This document shows, in pieces, positions 33,446 to 44,990 of a DNA stretch of 64,000 nt. Source of the DNA: Chelydra serpentina (Eukaryota > Chordata > Testudines > Chelydridae); contig JBAIAC010000051.1 of NCBI GenBank assembly GCA_037349315.1, forward strand, positions 26,200,001 through 26,264,000. The letters are read 5' to 3'. Under the pieces are notes generated by a model. The model did no database searches, was not told the DNA's origin, and saw nothing but the letters and a program-made list of their open reading frames with translations. Within the stretch, counting starts at the first letter, position 1; every line of letters starts with the position of its first letter. The translations under genes and the position numbers were made by a program.

Positions 33446-34206
33446 TGGACTATCAACACTTCCACAGCAGCACTAGTAGCTCAGGCTAGATTTCTGTAGG
33501 GGGACCATCTGAAGCTAGACTCTGCAGGATGTACTGCCCAGCAGGACCTGAGTGGTGGCTCCCTGCAACCAATTGACTAGCCCATGCTGGTATATAACCC
33601 ATCAAACCATTACAGGGAGCTGTTTGAGCGATGATGCAGACTGCCTCTTTGCTTCTGTGCGAGACTTTGCCTTACTGTGATCCTCAGACTCTGGTTCCAG
33701 ATGCCAGTTTGTTCCTGACTCTGCTGCTTGTCTCCTGACTGCAACTTGGTGCCTGAGTCTGACTTCATGGTATCCTAAGCCGGCTCAACCCCAACTCTGC
33801 TACTCGCCGCCCCTCTACAGCTTGGTGCCTGACCTGGCTCCACCCAGACTCTATTCCAGGTCTGCTGGGTGATTGATCAGTGCACATTGGCTGCCCATAG
33901 CAGTAGGTTTTGCAGATGTTCAAGCTCTGATTGTTTATTTTCTGAGCTCTACTGAAAATTTGGTATAAAGAAAGCTTGGCTCCCCATTGGCTGGGCTGGA
34001 ATATGCACACTGGGCCTGACTCCTTTATTGGGGATAAGTATTAATGTTGGCATCTCCCAGACACATACAGCCATTTGTGACACCAAACTCAGATGTCAGT
34101 CACAGTAAACTGTGCAGATCTGTCTCCCTCCCTCTCCTTTCTCGATGAGGAATGAAATAGTTAACTATCCTGACATGTAAATAATCATAACTGGGAAACT
34201 GAGTTA
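33446..34206. other. No gene; possibly LTR-like sequence
   Basis: A TATA-like ggtatataaccc at 33582 is followed by a long pyrimidine-biased stretch with recurring cttggtgcctga (33744 and 33821). I see no termini, so I make no call. Confidence 0.3.
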
Positions 34207-34211
34207 ACCCC

Positions 34212-35127
34212 TGTCAAGGCTGAATCCCCACTCTGTCACTCCGAGTGCAGAAGATGGGAATCCACAATGATTCTAAAAATTAATACTGGCCACTCCAGGC
34301 TTATATTAAGCTCCCAAGGTTACAGCTTCTCTCTGACCTTGACTTGGTAAACACTGCCACCACCCAAATGCAAAAAAAACCCTTGAACCCAGGAAGGAGT
34401 ACTTGGAAATTCCTCCCTGTGGGATACCCTCAATCCCTTTCATACACACACTCCACCGGGGAAGAGCTGAGAAAGAAAACAAAGAAAATTAGCTTTTGCC
34501 ACCAGCTAATCAAACAATACGTGCACAAACCTCTTAGGACACCCAAAATCCAATCCTGTTCTTATAAAAGGTTAATTTTATTAAAAACAAAAAGAAAGAA
34601 AATACATCTGGAACTTAGGCTTTTGCTAGATTTTAAAAGAGCAATTCCAAAAATTAATCACCCAAAATAGCTTTCTTGGGGGTTCAGTTTAAAGGTTACA
34701 AGCAAACAAAAGCATCTGGGGTTAGCACAGAAATGATCCACAAGCCTTAAAAAATAAACAGAAATAAACCTGATCGCATCTAGCTAAACATTCTGATCTA
34801 CTTACACCTTTGGAGTTTCAGATAAGTAGTTCTATGCATGATCTGATGATTTATGATCATACCTGGCTTAAAGCTGCTTACAGCATTGCTGTTCTGTCCC
34901 TCCAGCCCAGAGAGAACAATGGAGAGACAAAGGGAAAGCTTTTTTTCTATTTTGAAAAGTTCTAGCCTTCCCATTGGCTCTTTTGGTCACGTGCCCACTC
35001 CCTTTTTTTTACCTGGGGACTTTTAGCCCTTTACAAATAAAGCAAGCAGCCACCAAGAGTGACTTTATAGCTAACTGGCTGGCTGGGTGTCCATAAAAGG
35101 GAGCTTCCCCCCCCCCTCCACTTCACA
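34212..35127. mobile_element. Solo LTR of an LTR retroelement (916 bp)
   Basis: It starts tgtcaaggctgaatcccc and ends ccacttcaca, i.e. TG...CA. Perfect 5-bp target duplications acccc flank it at 34207-34211 and 35128-35132. No internal region or second LTR is present, as left by recombination between two LTRs. Orientation is undecided: TATA and aataaa candidates exist on both strands (plus: ttataaaagg at 34561, aataaa at 35035). Confidence 0.8.
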
Positions 35128-35132
35128 ACCCC

Positions 35133-35729
35133 TCACTGAGATGAATGGGGCAGTTCACACCTCTCCAAGCTATTGTTCCAGGCTCTGCAGATTTAGGCAG
35201 ACATCTGTAGTCACAACTGAGTTACCACAACCACAACAGCTAGAGAGACTTCCTTTTTTAAAAAAATGAAAGCTGAGTCGTAGTTTCAGAGAGGTGCCAG
35301 TATGTCTGGTGTGTGCCAGCTGTTTCCAAGCTTTGAGGAACATCATGGCAGTAGCTGAGCGTGACAGAGTCAGAACCAGTACACTCTGCCTCTCAGGACA
35401 CAGAAAGATTTACTATGCTGAATGAGTCCAGGTATCAAGTCCAAAATCTTACCTCCTGCAGTGACCAATATCAAATCTTATGGAGGTGAAACATGATCAC
35501 ATGAACCTTCCACCCCCCATCAACATTAAATGCCACTAGAGCCCCACAGACACCTTCAATAGCTCTTTGTTATGAACTGCCAAGGTGCTAAAACATGATG
35601 GCTGGGGTGCCCAGTTTCAATAGGATGATCCAGCGCAATTTGTGTCACTTGGTAAGATGGGTACAAGCATACAACATGCATTTTAATACAGCTAGGAACA
35701 ACGAATGTAGGCCATATTTACAGCAGGGG
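35133..35729. other. Nothing recognised
   Basis: No coding signal and no repeat boundary. Confidence 0.4.
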
Positions 35730-36406
35730 GGACTCTATCCTGGGAAGCAGTGACTATGAAAAAGGTTTGGAGGTCCCTCATGGTGGATAATCAGCTGAAC
35801 ATGAGATCTCAGTGCAGTGCTGTGGCCAAAAGAGTTAATACAATCCTTGGATGCACAAACAGAGGAATCTCTAGAAGGAGTAGAGAGGTTATTTTACCTC
35901 TGTATTTGGTGCTGGCGCGACCACCGGTGGAATACGGTGTCCAGTTTTGGTGCCCACAATTCAAGACACATATTGATAAATTGGAGGGGGTTTAGAGAAG
36001 AACCACGAGAATGATTAAAGGATTAGAAAACCTGCCTTACAGTGACAGATTCAAGGAGCTCAATCTATTTAGCTTAACAAAGAGAAGGTTAAGGGGTGAC
36101 TTGATCACAGCCTAGAAGTATCTACATGGGGAACAAATATTAAATAATGGGCTCTTCAGTCTAGCAGAGGAAAGTATAATACAATCCAAGGGCTGGAGGT
36201 TGAAGCTAGATAAATTCAGACTGGAAATAAGGTGAACATTTTCAACGGAGGAGTAATTAACCATGGGAGCAACTTACCCAGGGTGTTAGTGGATTCTCCA
36301 TCACTGACAATTTAAAATAAGATTGCATGTTTTTCTAAAAGATCTGCTCTAGGAAGTGTTTCAGGGAAGTTCTATGGCCTGTGTTAAGCACGGGATCAGA
36401 CTACAT
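35730..36406 (+). mobile_element. CR1 LINE 3-prime part (old subfamily)
   Basis: Plus-strand traces of CR1 RT C-terminus: SLMVDNQLNMRSQCSAVAK near 35770, then ILGCTNRG, LARPPVEYGVQFWCPQ near 35910-35960. Non-coding similarity follows (agaatgattaaaggattag, ttaaggggtgacttgatc). Stops and frame changes are frequent. It is related to the minus-strand copy at 52760-54850. Confidence 0.7.
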
Positions 36407-36771
36407 CAGTGGTCCCCAAACTTTTTATGTCACTCCCCGCCTTATCCCTAATGTAATCTGTCCCAGCCCCAACCCCGCCCCCTCTCCTCCCTGCCAGGAG
36501 CTGGGCCAAGAGCAGGGCCAGGGAACGAGGCCAGGGCTGGAGCTGTGGTGGCGGTCGGGAGCGGGGCCAGAGCCAGAAGCGGGAGCTGCTGTGGCTGGGA
36601 CAGGAACTGGGAGCAGGACTGGGTCCAAGCCACGGTCAGGGCTGAGAGTCAAGCCACGGCTTCATCTGGGGGTGGGGCCAGAGCAGAAATGGAGCTAGGG
36701 GCAGAACAGGGCTGGGTGGTGCTCCCTCCCCACCCCCCGTGGTGGCTGGCCCAGGCCCTGCTGCGCCCCTG
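36407..36771. mobile_element. Possible hAT-type element with GC-rich body
   Basis: It begins cagtggtccccaaactttt, a common hAT terminus, inside the 3-prime tail of the CR1 at 35730. The right limit near gcgcccctg (36771) is only a guess, because no clear target duplication is seen. The body is rich in gggccag-type repeats and non-coding. Confidence 0.4.
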
Positions 36772-36894
36772 AACATGATGTGGTCGAAGGCACAGGTCAG
36801 AGGAAAAACTTGGCTCATGCTGTTACCCTGCCAGCAATGAACACTTTACAAATGCAAAGTCAGTGCCACTTAACCCTTTCCTGGTTCTCCCCCT

Positions 36895-37075
36895 AGCTTG
36901 CCATGTTATGCTGGAGAAATCACTTAACCACTGTACGCTTTGGGTTTCCTGTCTGAAATCAGATTGAAAACCCCCTCCTTGCTTATCTCAAAGGACTGTT
37001 GTGAGTCATGAATTATTAATACTGGTAAAGTGCTTTGAGATCTCCTGTTGCTAGGAGCAAAATAAATGCAAAGTG
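36895..37075 (+). repeat. MIR/CORE-SINE-type repeat
   Basis: By eye it follows the MIR order: gagaaatcacttaaccactg, tttcctgtctgaaatcag, ctcaaaggactgttgtgag and the tail gtaaagtgctttgagatc. Ancient and decayed. Confidence 0.55.
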
Positions 37076-38120
37076 TTGCAGAGCTCCTTTTGCATTTAGT
37101 GGGGGAGTGCTCAGGGGTTAAACTGTGAAATATAACACCACCTTTGATTTGCTATTTCTTTGGGGGAGAAAACAAGCTGCCTTATTTACTCAGTGTTTCT
37201 TGACTTAGCTATAAAAAGGCCAGTAAAGAAAATGCTTTCTGATTACTGTAAAGCAGGGTGGCTAAGATCTCAGCAGCAATGGGCAGTATATGTATCCTAT
37301 AATGGCAGTAAGAATAGCTGATGTGTACATAAACTTCCCTTAAAGTCAAGGTAAGCCTTGACAGAGGAATTCTATGTCCCTGCAAACACATTGAGAAGGC
37401 AATACAGCCTCATAAAGTCCTTCATCTTATGCAATGTCTATTGGTTTCTCATTGTATTGATTATATTGCAGAGATAAAATATAAATTCGGTATACTCAGC
37501 AAAGACAGCTTTACTGCTTTATTGTGCTGATTATTACAGAAGGTATAAATTGGGTCATAATTCTGAAGAGTCATCAGAAATCCATACACAACTCAAAGTT
37601 ATTCATTTGAAATAGTGTTTATGAGATCTTCAAGAGAAGATCAATATATTAGTATGTACATGTCTGTATATATATATTTAAATACACAGATAGATAATCC
37701 CCACTTCTGTTTTTCACTGATTCCCCAAGAGGGTGTTCCTCTTCGCCTCCCCCCCATTCCCCCAGACATTGAAGGAGAAGCACAGGAGTTTTTTGTTTGT
37801 TTTGTCTCTTCCCCTCCAGTCTATATAAGTGACAATGCAAGGCAAACCCGTGATTCTTTTGTGAGAGGAAGGTGGAATTGGAGGGGAGAGATCCCTGATT
37901 TTTACATAGAGAGTTTCAGCAGCTGGGAGTGGGCTGGGGACTAACTTCCCCCTCAGATATATTGGGATGTAGGGTACCTGAAATGGAATTCATTCAATTC
38001 AATCCATTGCCCATGACGCTATGCCCTTTTCTTGCTTATTCCCTCCTTCCAGTTCTTTGCCACCTACTTCTCTCCCTCCACATCTGCCTCCAAACCATTT
38101 TGCTTGTCTGCTTTTCATAC
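37076..38120. other. Nothing recognised
   Basis: AT-rich to mixed sequence with no support for a gene or a repeat class. Confidence 0.4.
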
Positions 38121-38275
38121 GGCCCAGTGTGGTGGCGCGCGCCTGTAATCCCAGCTGCTTGGGAGGTTGCGGTTGGCGGATTGCTCAGGAATTCTAGGCT
38201 CCTGTGCGCTATGTCAATCGGGTGTCCGGTGCTACTGACAGCTTGGCCAGCAGGTAGTTGGAGGACTGGCTAGAA
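38121..38275 (+). pseudogene. 7SL RNA-like pseudogene (5-prime part)
   Basis: The stretch follows the vertebrate 7SL RNA order: ggtggcgcgcgcctgtaatc (internal pol III A-box region), ccagctgcttgggagg, ggattgctcagg, then tgcgctatg and atcgggtgtccg. The last two phrases lie in the S domain of 7SL and are not part of primate Alu, which argues against human contamination. Similarity fades after about position 110 of 7SL. There are many substitutions, so it is a retrocopy fragment rather than a working SRP RNA gene. No poly(A) tail or target duplication seen. Confidence 0.65.
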
Positions 38276-38340
38276 CAATGCATCTGATGTGTTGTGATCG
38301 GCGCTCTCTCTGTGAGGGCTGATGGACCAATCGGTGACAG

Positions 38341-38702
38341 CAGTGCCGGCTCTGGCTTTTTTGCCGCCCCAGGCAAAAAAAAGCAACAAAAAAACGGCCG
38401 CCCGCTGCCCCGGCCTGGGAGCCAGCGGGGAGCACGGCATGCCCACGGCCCCCGGCCGGGGCAGGGCAGCATGCCCGCGTCCCTGCTGCCGCAGCCGACG
38501 CACCGGCAGGGAGTGCGGCATTGCCGGGGCGCCACTCCCCCAGCCGGAGAACCGGCGGGAAGTGCGGCATGCCCGCCGCCCCGCTGGGGCACCGCAGGGA
38601 AGAGTGATTTTTCTTTTTCTTTTTTTAAATCCCTGAGCGCCGCCCCCCCCAGGTGCCGCCCCAAGCACATGCTTGGTCGGCTGGTGCCTGGAGCTGGCCC
38701 TG
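38341..38702. mobile_element. hAT MITE, CAGGGCCGGCTC family, copy B
   Basis: The left end is cagtgccggctctggc and the right end is gcctggagctggccctg. Perfect 8-bp target duplications ggtgacag lie at 38333-38340 and 38703-38710. The inside is GC-rich without a long tandem array. The long ORFs crossing it on both strands are compositional. Confidence 0.85.
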
Positions 38703-38964
38703 GGTGACAGTGGCTTTTCATACACTGTTTTCTCTTTATCATTCTCTCACCATTCTTTTAGAGGTAGTATCTCCCTCTCTCTCATTCTCTCTTTCCCAGT
38801 TCCCACTTGCTCTCTCCCATGTTACATTGTTTTCCCCACATTGCTCCCCTTCTCCTGTTTTCTCAGTCTCCCATGGCCCCTGCATTCCCAGCTTGATTCC
38901 CACTTCCTCTCATCAGCTTCCCTCCTCTCTTTCTGCACAACGTTTAGCAGTTAAATAGCATAGC

Positions 38965-40260
38965 ACATTAGGGATGCTCAGCATTTTCTGTAGAAATTTT
39001 CTTTCCATGGAAAATTCCAGGTGTTGAAATGGATTTTTAACGGCCCACAGCTGGGCAGATAATTACCGGTACCAGTGAAAATTCGGGTACAATATGCTTA
39101 ATGCACAATAATTTATTTGAGAAAGAATCACACAAGCAGTAAAGGTTACATAATACACATCTCCCTAATGAGCCTCAATTCCCCAAGCATAAACTATGTC
39201 AATAACTATGTTGGCCTTACACCGTATCCTGATTCGCAAACAACGCGGGTATAGCTACCAATTCTAGAGGGGACTTCTTTTCTTCTCTTCTTTCCCCACT
39301 CAGGTACTTGGTCTGTCAAATGTTCCCCGAAGCAGGGTCTAGGTTACCCTGATGCCTTCTGGCTCAAAAGTCCCACAAAGGTCTCTCATAGCAGGGTCTT
39401 GGTTACCCCAAAGCCTTCTGTCTCAGTGTCACAGACCTCTTCAGATATTAATTGGGGAACTAACCAACTAATTTACGTTGCTTAGCATTTATACCTTTGT
39501 TCTCAAAGGAGTCACATGTCCCAGAAATATGCCCTGTGGGTGTTTTATTACTGGTCTTCTCTAATTAATATTTTGGAAGGGGGCTGCAAAACAGACACAG
39601 ACCAAAGCTCAATCAACGTTTAGCCTCTCATTGATCATTCAGTTGAGCTCTTAGCGTGATGCCATCCAAAAGGGTCATTTTGACCCGGGTCAGCCTGTAA
39701 CAAGCCCACTGCTCACATGTTTTTACATCTTCTTTACTTTGGTGAGATGGTGCCCCCCAGCTGATATATTCCAAAGTTTAATTTTGAAACATACACGCAG
39801 ATAGAGCCTTTATTAACCATACAGTTGCAGTTTCAGCACTTCCAGTAAATGTCCCCACGATCCATCTAATACTAAGAGAACCCTGCTCCCAGAATCCTCT
39901 AGCAAATTCAGACGTACCAAGCCATACCAGACTCATACTTATCACATTCATTCATATCAGCCACAGTAATTCATAATAATTGGGCACTGTCCCAACAGCA
40001 GGGTGGGGCTGACAAAACAATTTTTTTCTGGATGCTGCTGAAAATTGTAGGATTTTTTGGCGAAAAAGTGAATGGCCCAAAACTTAAATAATTCAGTTGG
40101 GAAATGCTGCCACAATGCCACATGGGAATTGAAGTTGTCTTATGTCTTCTACTGTCCTCTAAGAACTGCGCTTCCTGGCCACCCTACAGCTGCTAGGGGC
40201 TCCCATGATGCACACCTCCGTTCTCCAAGAGGAGAGATCCTGGTGCCTCCCCTGCCGAAC
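38965..40260. repeat. AT-rich foldback-type repeat, split by a solo LTR
   Basis: Left part 38965-39046 (gtagaaattttctttccatgg) and right part about 40000-40260 (gctgaaaattgtaggatttt, ggctcccatgatgcac) match parts of the copy at 25040-25780. The solo LTR 39052-39994 lies between them. Confidence 0.4.
39052..39994 (-). mobile_element. Solo LTR (943 bp)
   Basis: On the plus strand it begins tgggcagataattacc and ends gggcactgtccca, with TGGG/CCCA termini. Perfect 5-bp target duplications acagc lie at 39047-39051 and 39995-39999. Minus orientation is favoured by an aataaa (minus strand) near 39110, about 60 bp before the minus-strand end, where an R/U5 border would lie. A tandem-like phrase (agcagggtctaggttaccc and agcagggtcttggttaccc, 39331 and 39391) is inside. 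Confidence 0.75.
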
Positions 40261-40269
40261 AGCTGTGGC

Positions 40270-40347
40270 TAATAGGTGCCAAGCACCCCCTATTTTTTTT
40301 ATGTGGGTGCTTGAGCCCATGGAGCACCCACGGAGTCAATGCTTATG
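40270..40347. repeat. Hairpin MITE, CATAGGCRCC family, short decayed copy
   Basis: Left part aataggtgccaagcacccc and right part ccatggagcacccacggag, then gcttatg, match the ends of the family at 20837, 22461 and 55647, with the middle missing. No target duplication found. Confidence 0.45.
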
Positions 40348-40349
40348 CG

Positions 40350-41340
40350 GGAGACCCCAGGTTCCATTCTCCCCTTTCTGCCAGAGGGGGAGAAAAGAGG
40401 TGGGAGACCCCTGTTCAATCCTAGGAGAGTGACCTAACCCCTGAGCTATGGGATATTCAGATCCCAGGCTGCCTCACTCTCTTCTGTTGCGCTGTGGATA
40501 AATAATGGAGTGATCAAAGCAGAGGGACTGGACCTCGGGTCTCCCCTCTCAGTGCCCTAACAACAGAACTACAGAATCATTCTCACTTGCACTCTCTCTG
40601 GCACAATGACTGCTCCATGGTAGATAAACACTGGGCAAAAAGAGAGCATGTAATTGAGAATGCACCTGAAGTTCAGTGGTTTGGACACCAGCCTGAGAGA
40701 TGGGAAACCTTGGGTCCAATCACTCTTTATCCACAATGCAACAGCTTCAAGTGGAGAGACTGAGGCAGCCCCACATCAGAATATCCATCGCTCAGTGGCT
40801 AGAGAACTCTAGTGAGAGGCAGCAGATTCCACTTCAAATCTGTTCTCTGTGTCTGGCAGAGAGACAGGAATTGAACCTGGGTCTCCCACCTCTCAGTGAG
40901 TGCTCTAGGTGCTGGGCTAACAGTTATAAGATGGGCACAGCCCCCTCCAGCTGGATTTTGCATGGGGCAGTGGATTGGACCCACACGTGCCTTAGTTGGC
41001 TGAATGTCTTTCCCTACTTTGTGAATTGCTCTGCGGCTTAGGCAGGAGATGGGCATGCAGGCACCTAGAGGGAGGCAGTAATGCTCACACTCAGAGGCAG
41101 GAACTTTTACCTTGAAAACACAGACACTGAGTGAGTTTAGGCTCCTACAGGGTTCAGGAGGAGTTCTGTGGATCACAGTGGAGCCAAAACTGGGAGTTAA
41201 GTGCCTAAATCTGGGGGCTAGGCACCTAAGTACATTCATGGATCTCACCCTAAGTTTCTGTGTAGACAAGCCCTGAGTCCTATTTTTAAAAGCAACAGAG
41301 GCACTTAAGATCCTTTGAAAATGGGACTCAGGGTCCTAAG
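40350..41340. repeat. Dispersed repeat of unknown class
   Basis: Several phrases look like a repeated, non-coding element: gacaggaattgaacctgggtctccc (40863), gtgctctaggtgctgggc, gttaagtgcctaaatctg, and gaaaatgggactcaggg (41318). It includes tRNA-B-box-like words, but no pair of boxes at normal spacing. Confidence 0.3.
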
Positions 41341-41399
41341 TCACTTGGATAAAATTTTGTTCTGCTTTCATCCTCCTCTAATTCTTTATTTAATTTGAC

Positions 41400-41757
41400 T
41401 GTCCCTAGTCTCTGACTGCCAGAAGCTGGGAGTGGACAACAAGTGGAACTTGTTGCCAGGGGATGTTGTGAAGGCCAAAACTATAACTAAGTTCAAAAAG
41501 GAATTAGATAAGTTCTTGGAGGATGGGTCCATCAATGGCTATTAGCCAAGATGGCCAGGGACGCACTATCATGCTCTGGATGTCCCTAAACCTCTGACAG
41601 CCAGAAGCTGGGACTGGAGGACAGGATGGATCACTCAAGAATTGCCCTGTTCTGTTTATTCCCTCTGAAGCACCTGGCATTGGCCATTATCGGAAGACAG
41701 GACACTGGGCTAGATAGACCATTGGTCTGATCCAGTATGGCTGTTTTTATATTCTAA
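41400..41757 (+). mobile_element. CR1 LINE 3-prime tail
   Basis: On the plus strand: gtggaacttgttgccaggg, aattagataagttcttggagg, then the tail ggacactgggctagatagacc and gatccagtatggctg. Non-coding end of a CR1 copy of the subfamily also seen at 9476 and 28415. Confidence 0.7.
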
Positions 41758-42234
41758 TTTTGTTGCTACCAAAGATCTATCTACTTTATGCATATCCTAA
41801 AATATAGAATTTTCATCAGTCTTGCATCTTATAAAAAATTACCATTCTCCTTCAGCCACCTGCCATTACATCATTATAAAAGGTCTTTATTATTTAGGAT
41901 TCAGATGCCTCAGTCAGCCTAGTCTTATGACTGGAGGCAGGAGAGGGCCAGCATTTTATAGAACACCCTTTGCAATTCATGATCCCGCATGCATCAGCTG
42001 AGCTGCACTGAGCTATTTTCCCTACAGGCTGTGAAGAAAAGAAGCAAAAGCGACTGTTACTGTAATTTCTGTTGAGTGGAGCTCAGACACTGTGCTGGAG
42101 GGGGCCAGATAGGCACTTAGATAGGAAAACAGAACTTTAGCAATGGCAGGACGAATACTTAGAATGACAGCAACGATGCAGCAAGCTCTTGCAGCAGCTG
42201 GGAATGTTTCCGATGTTGTCTTATAGATCATAGA
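41758..42234. other. Nothing recognised
   Basis: No coding signal. A short palindromic word pair around 42060-42230 is not convincing. Confidence 0.4.
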
Positions 42235-44990
42235 AACATAGAATCTCAGGGTTGGAAGGGACCTCAGGAGGTCATCTAGTCCAACCCCCTGCTCAAAGCA
42301 GGACCAACCCCAACTAAATCATCCTAGTCAGGGCTTTGTAAAGCCTGACCTTAAAAACCTCTAAGGAAGGAGATTCCACCATCTCCCTAGGTAACCCATT
42401 CCAGTGCTTCACCACCCTACTAGTGAAAATGTTTTTCCTAATATCCAACCTAAACCTCCCCCTCTGCAACTTGAGACCATTACTCCTTGTTCTGTCATCT
42501 TCTACCACTGAGAACAGTCTAGATCCATCCTCTTTGGAACCCCCTTTTAGGTAGTTGAAAGAAGCTATCAAATCCCCCCTCATTCTTCTCTTCTGCGGGC
42601 TAAACAATCCCAGTTCCCTCAGCCTCTCCTCATAAGTCATGTGCTCCAGCCCCCTAATCATTTTTGTTGCCCTCCGTTGGACTCTTTCCAATTTATCCAC
42701 ATCCTTTTTGTAGTGTGGGGCCCAAAACTGGACACAGTACTCCAAATGAGGCCTCACCAGTGCCGAATAGAGGGGAATAATCACGTCCCTCGATCTGCTG
42801 GAAATGCCCCTACTTATACAGCCCAAAATGCCGTTAGCTTTCTTGGCAACAAGGGCACACTGTTGACTCATATTCAGCTTTTCATCCACCGTAACCCCTA
42901 GGTTCTTTTCTGCAGAACTGCTGCCCAGCCTTCTGTCCCTAGTCTGTAGCAGTGCATGGGATTCTTCCATCCTAAGTGCAGGACTCTGCACTTGTCCTTG
43001 TTGAACCTCATCAGATTTCTTTTGGACCAATCCTCTAATTTGTCTAGGTCCCTCTGTATCCTGTCCCTACCCTCCAGCGTATCAACCACTCCTCCCAGTT
43101 TAGTGTCATCTGCAAACTTGCTACGGGTGCAGTCCACACCATCCTCCAGATCGTTGATGAAGATATTGAACAAAACCGGCCCCAGCACCGACCCTTGGGG
43201 CACTCCACTTGATACCGGCTGCCAACTAGACATGGAGCCATTGATCACTACCCGTTGAGCACGACCATCCAGCCAGTTTTCTATCCACCTTACCGTCCAT
43301 TCATCCAGCCCATACTTCTTTAACTTGCTGGCAAGAACACTGTGGGAGACTGTATCAAAAGCGTTGCTAAAGTCAAGAAATAGCACATCCACTGCTTTCC
43401 CCTCATCCACAGAACCAGTTATCTCATCATAGAAGGCAATTAGGTTAGTCAGGCATGACTTGCCCTTGGTGAATCCATGCTGACTGTTCCTGATCACTTT
43501 CCCCTCCTTTAAGTGGTTCAGAATTGATTCCTTGAGGACCTGTTCCATGATTTTTCCAGGGACTGAGGTGAGACTGACTGGCCTGTAGTTCCCCGGATCT
43601 TCCTTCTTCCCTTTTTTAAAGATGGGCACTACATTAGCTTTTTTCCAGTCATCCGGGACCTCCCCCGATTGCCATGATTTGTCAAGGATAATGGCCAATG
43701 GCTCTGCAATCACATCGGCCAACTCCTTTAGCACCCTCGGATGCAGTGCATCCGGCCCCATGGACTTGTGTTCATCCAGCTTTTCTAAATAGTCCCGAAC
43801 TACTTCTTTCTCCACAGAGGGCTGGTCACCTCCTCCCCATACCGTGCTGCGGAGTGCAGCCGCCTGGGAGCTGACCTTGTCTGTGAAGACAGAGGCAAAA
43901 AAAGCATTGAGTACACTAGCTTTCTCCACATCCTCTGTCACAAGGTTCCCTCCCTCATTCAGTAAGGGGCCCACACTTTCCTTGACCTTCTTCTTGTTGC
44001 TCACATACCTGAAGAAACCCTTCTTGTTACTCCTAACATCTCCGGCTAGCTGCAACTCCAAGTGTGATTTGGCCTTCCTAATTTCACTCCTGCATGCCTG
44101 AACAATATTTTTATACTCCTCCCTGGTCATTTGTCCAATCTTCCACTTCTTGTAAACTGCTTTTTTGTGTTTAAGACGAGCAAGGATTTCACTGTTAAGC
44201 CAAGCTGGTCACCTGCCATATTTACTTTTCTTTCTACACATTGGGATGGTTTGTTCCTGCAACCTCAATAAGGTTTCTTTAAAATACAGCCAGCTTTCCT
44301 CGACTCCTTTCCCCCTCATGTTATTCTCCCAGGGGACCTTGCCCATCAGTTCCCTGAGGGAGTCAAAGTCTGCTTTTCTGAAGTCCAGGCTCTGTATTCT
44401 ACTGCTCTCCTTTCTACCTTGTGTCAGGATCCTGAACTCGACCATCTCATGGTCACTGCCTCCCAGGTTCCCATCCACTATTGCTTCCTCTACTATTTCT
44501 TCCCTGTTTGTGAGCAGCAGGTCAAGAAGAGCTTTTCCCCTAGTTGGTTCCTCCAGCACTTGCACCAGGAAATTGTCCCCTACACTTTCCAAAAACTTCC
44601 TGGATTGTCTGTGGACTGCTGTATTGCTCTCCCAGCAGATATCGGGGTGATTAAAGTCACCCATGAGAACCAGAGCCTGTGATCTAGTAACTTCTGTTAG
44701 TTGCTGGAAGAAAGCCTCGTCCACCTCATCCCCCTGGTCTGGTGGTCTGTAGCAGACTCCCACCACGGCATTACCCTTGTTGCTCCCACTTCTAAATTTA
44801 ATCCAGAGACTTTCAGGTTTTTCTGCACTTTCATACTGGAGCTCTGAGCAGTCATACTGCTCTCTTACATACAACGCAACTCCCCCACCTTTTCTGCCCT
44901 GCCTATCCTTCCTGAACAGTTTATATCCATCCATGACAGTACTCCAATCGTGTGAGTTATCCCACCAACCAGATGTACCACAACTGGATA
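42235..44990 (-). mobile_element. CR1 LINE, long 5-prime-truncated copy
   Basis: The 3-prime end is at 42235 (plus strand catagaatctcagggttgg). The copy extends to about 44990 and covers most of ORF2: endonuclease and complete reverse transcriptase. ORF1 and the 5-prime end are missing, as is usual after incomplete reverse transcription. It is the longest and best preserved LINE here. Confidence 0.9.
42314..44960 (-). pseudogene. CR1 ORF2: endonuclease and reverse transcriptase, two lesions
   Basis: The endonuclease part (44209-44934 and a little upstream) shows [32 protein letters not shown] and [11 protein letters not shown], including the catalytic GDFNHPD and SDHE boxes. It lacks about the first 60-70 residues of the domain. 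An in-frame TGA at 44206-44208 separates it from the RT part in the same frame (to 42898). RT carries [51 protein letters not shown] and [11 protein letters not shown] (catalytic ADD). A frameshift near 42930 moves the C-terminal part (to 42314) into another frame. The protein would nick DNA and reverse-transcribe CR1 RNA. With these lesions and the 5-prime truncation it is dead. Confidence 0.88.

Noticed and set aside
36407..36771. Firm hAT call for the cagtggtccccaaac element
   Set aside because: The left end is typical, but no matching target duplication or right terminal repeat could be shown; kept only at low confidence.
38121..38275. Human Alu contamination
   Set aside because: It contains 7SL S-domain words that Alu lacks and is surrounded by turtle-type repeats without a break.
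38209..38742. Minus-strand ORF of 177 codons
   Set aside because: It crosses the borders of a hAT MITE and the 7SL-like fragment and is explained by GC composition.
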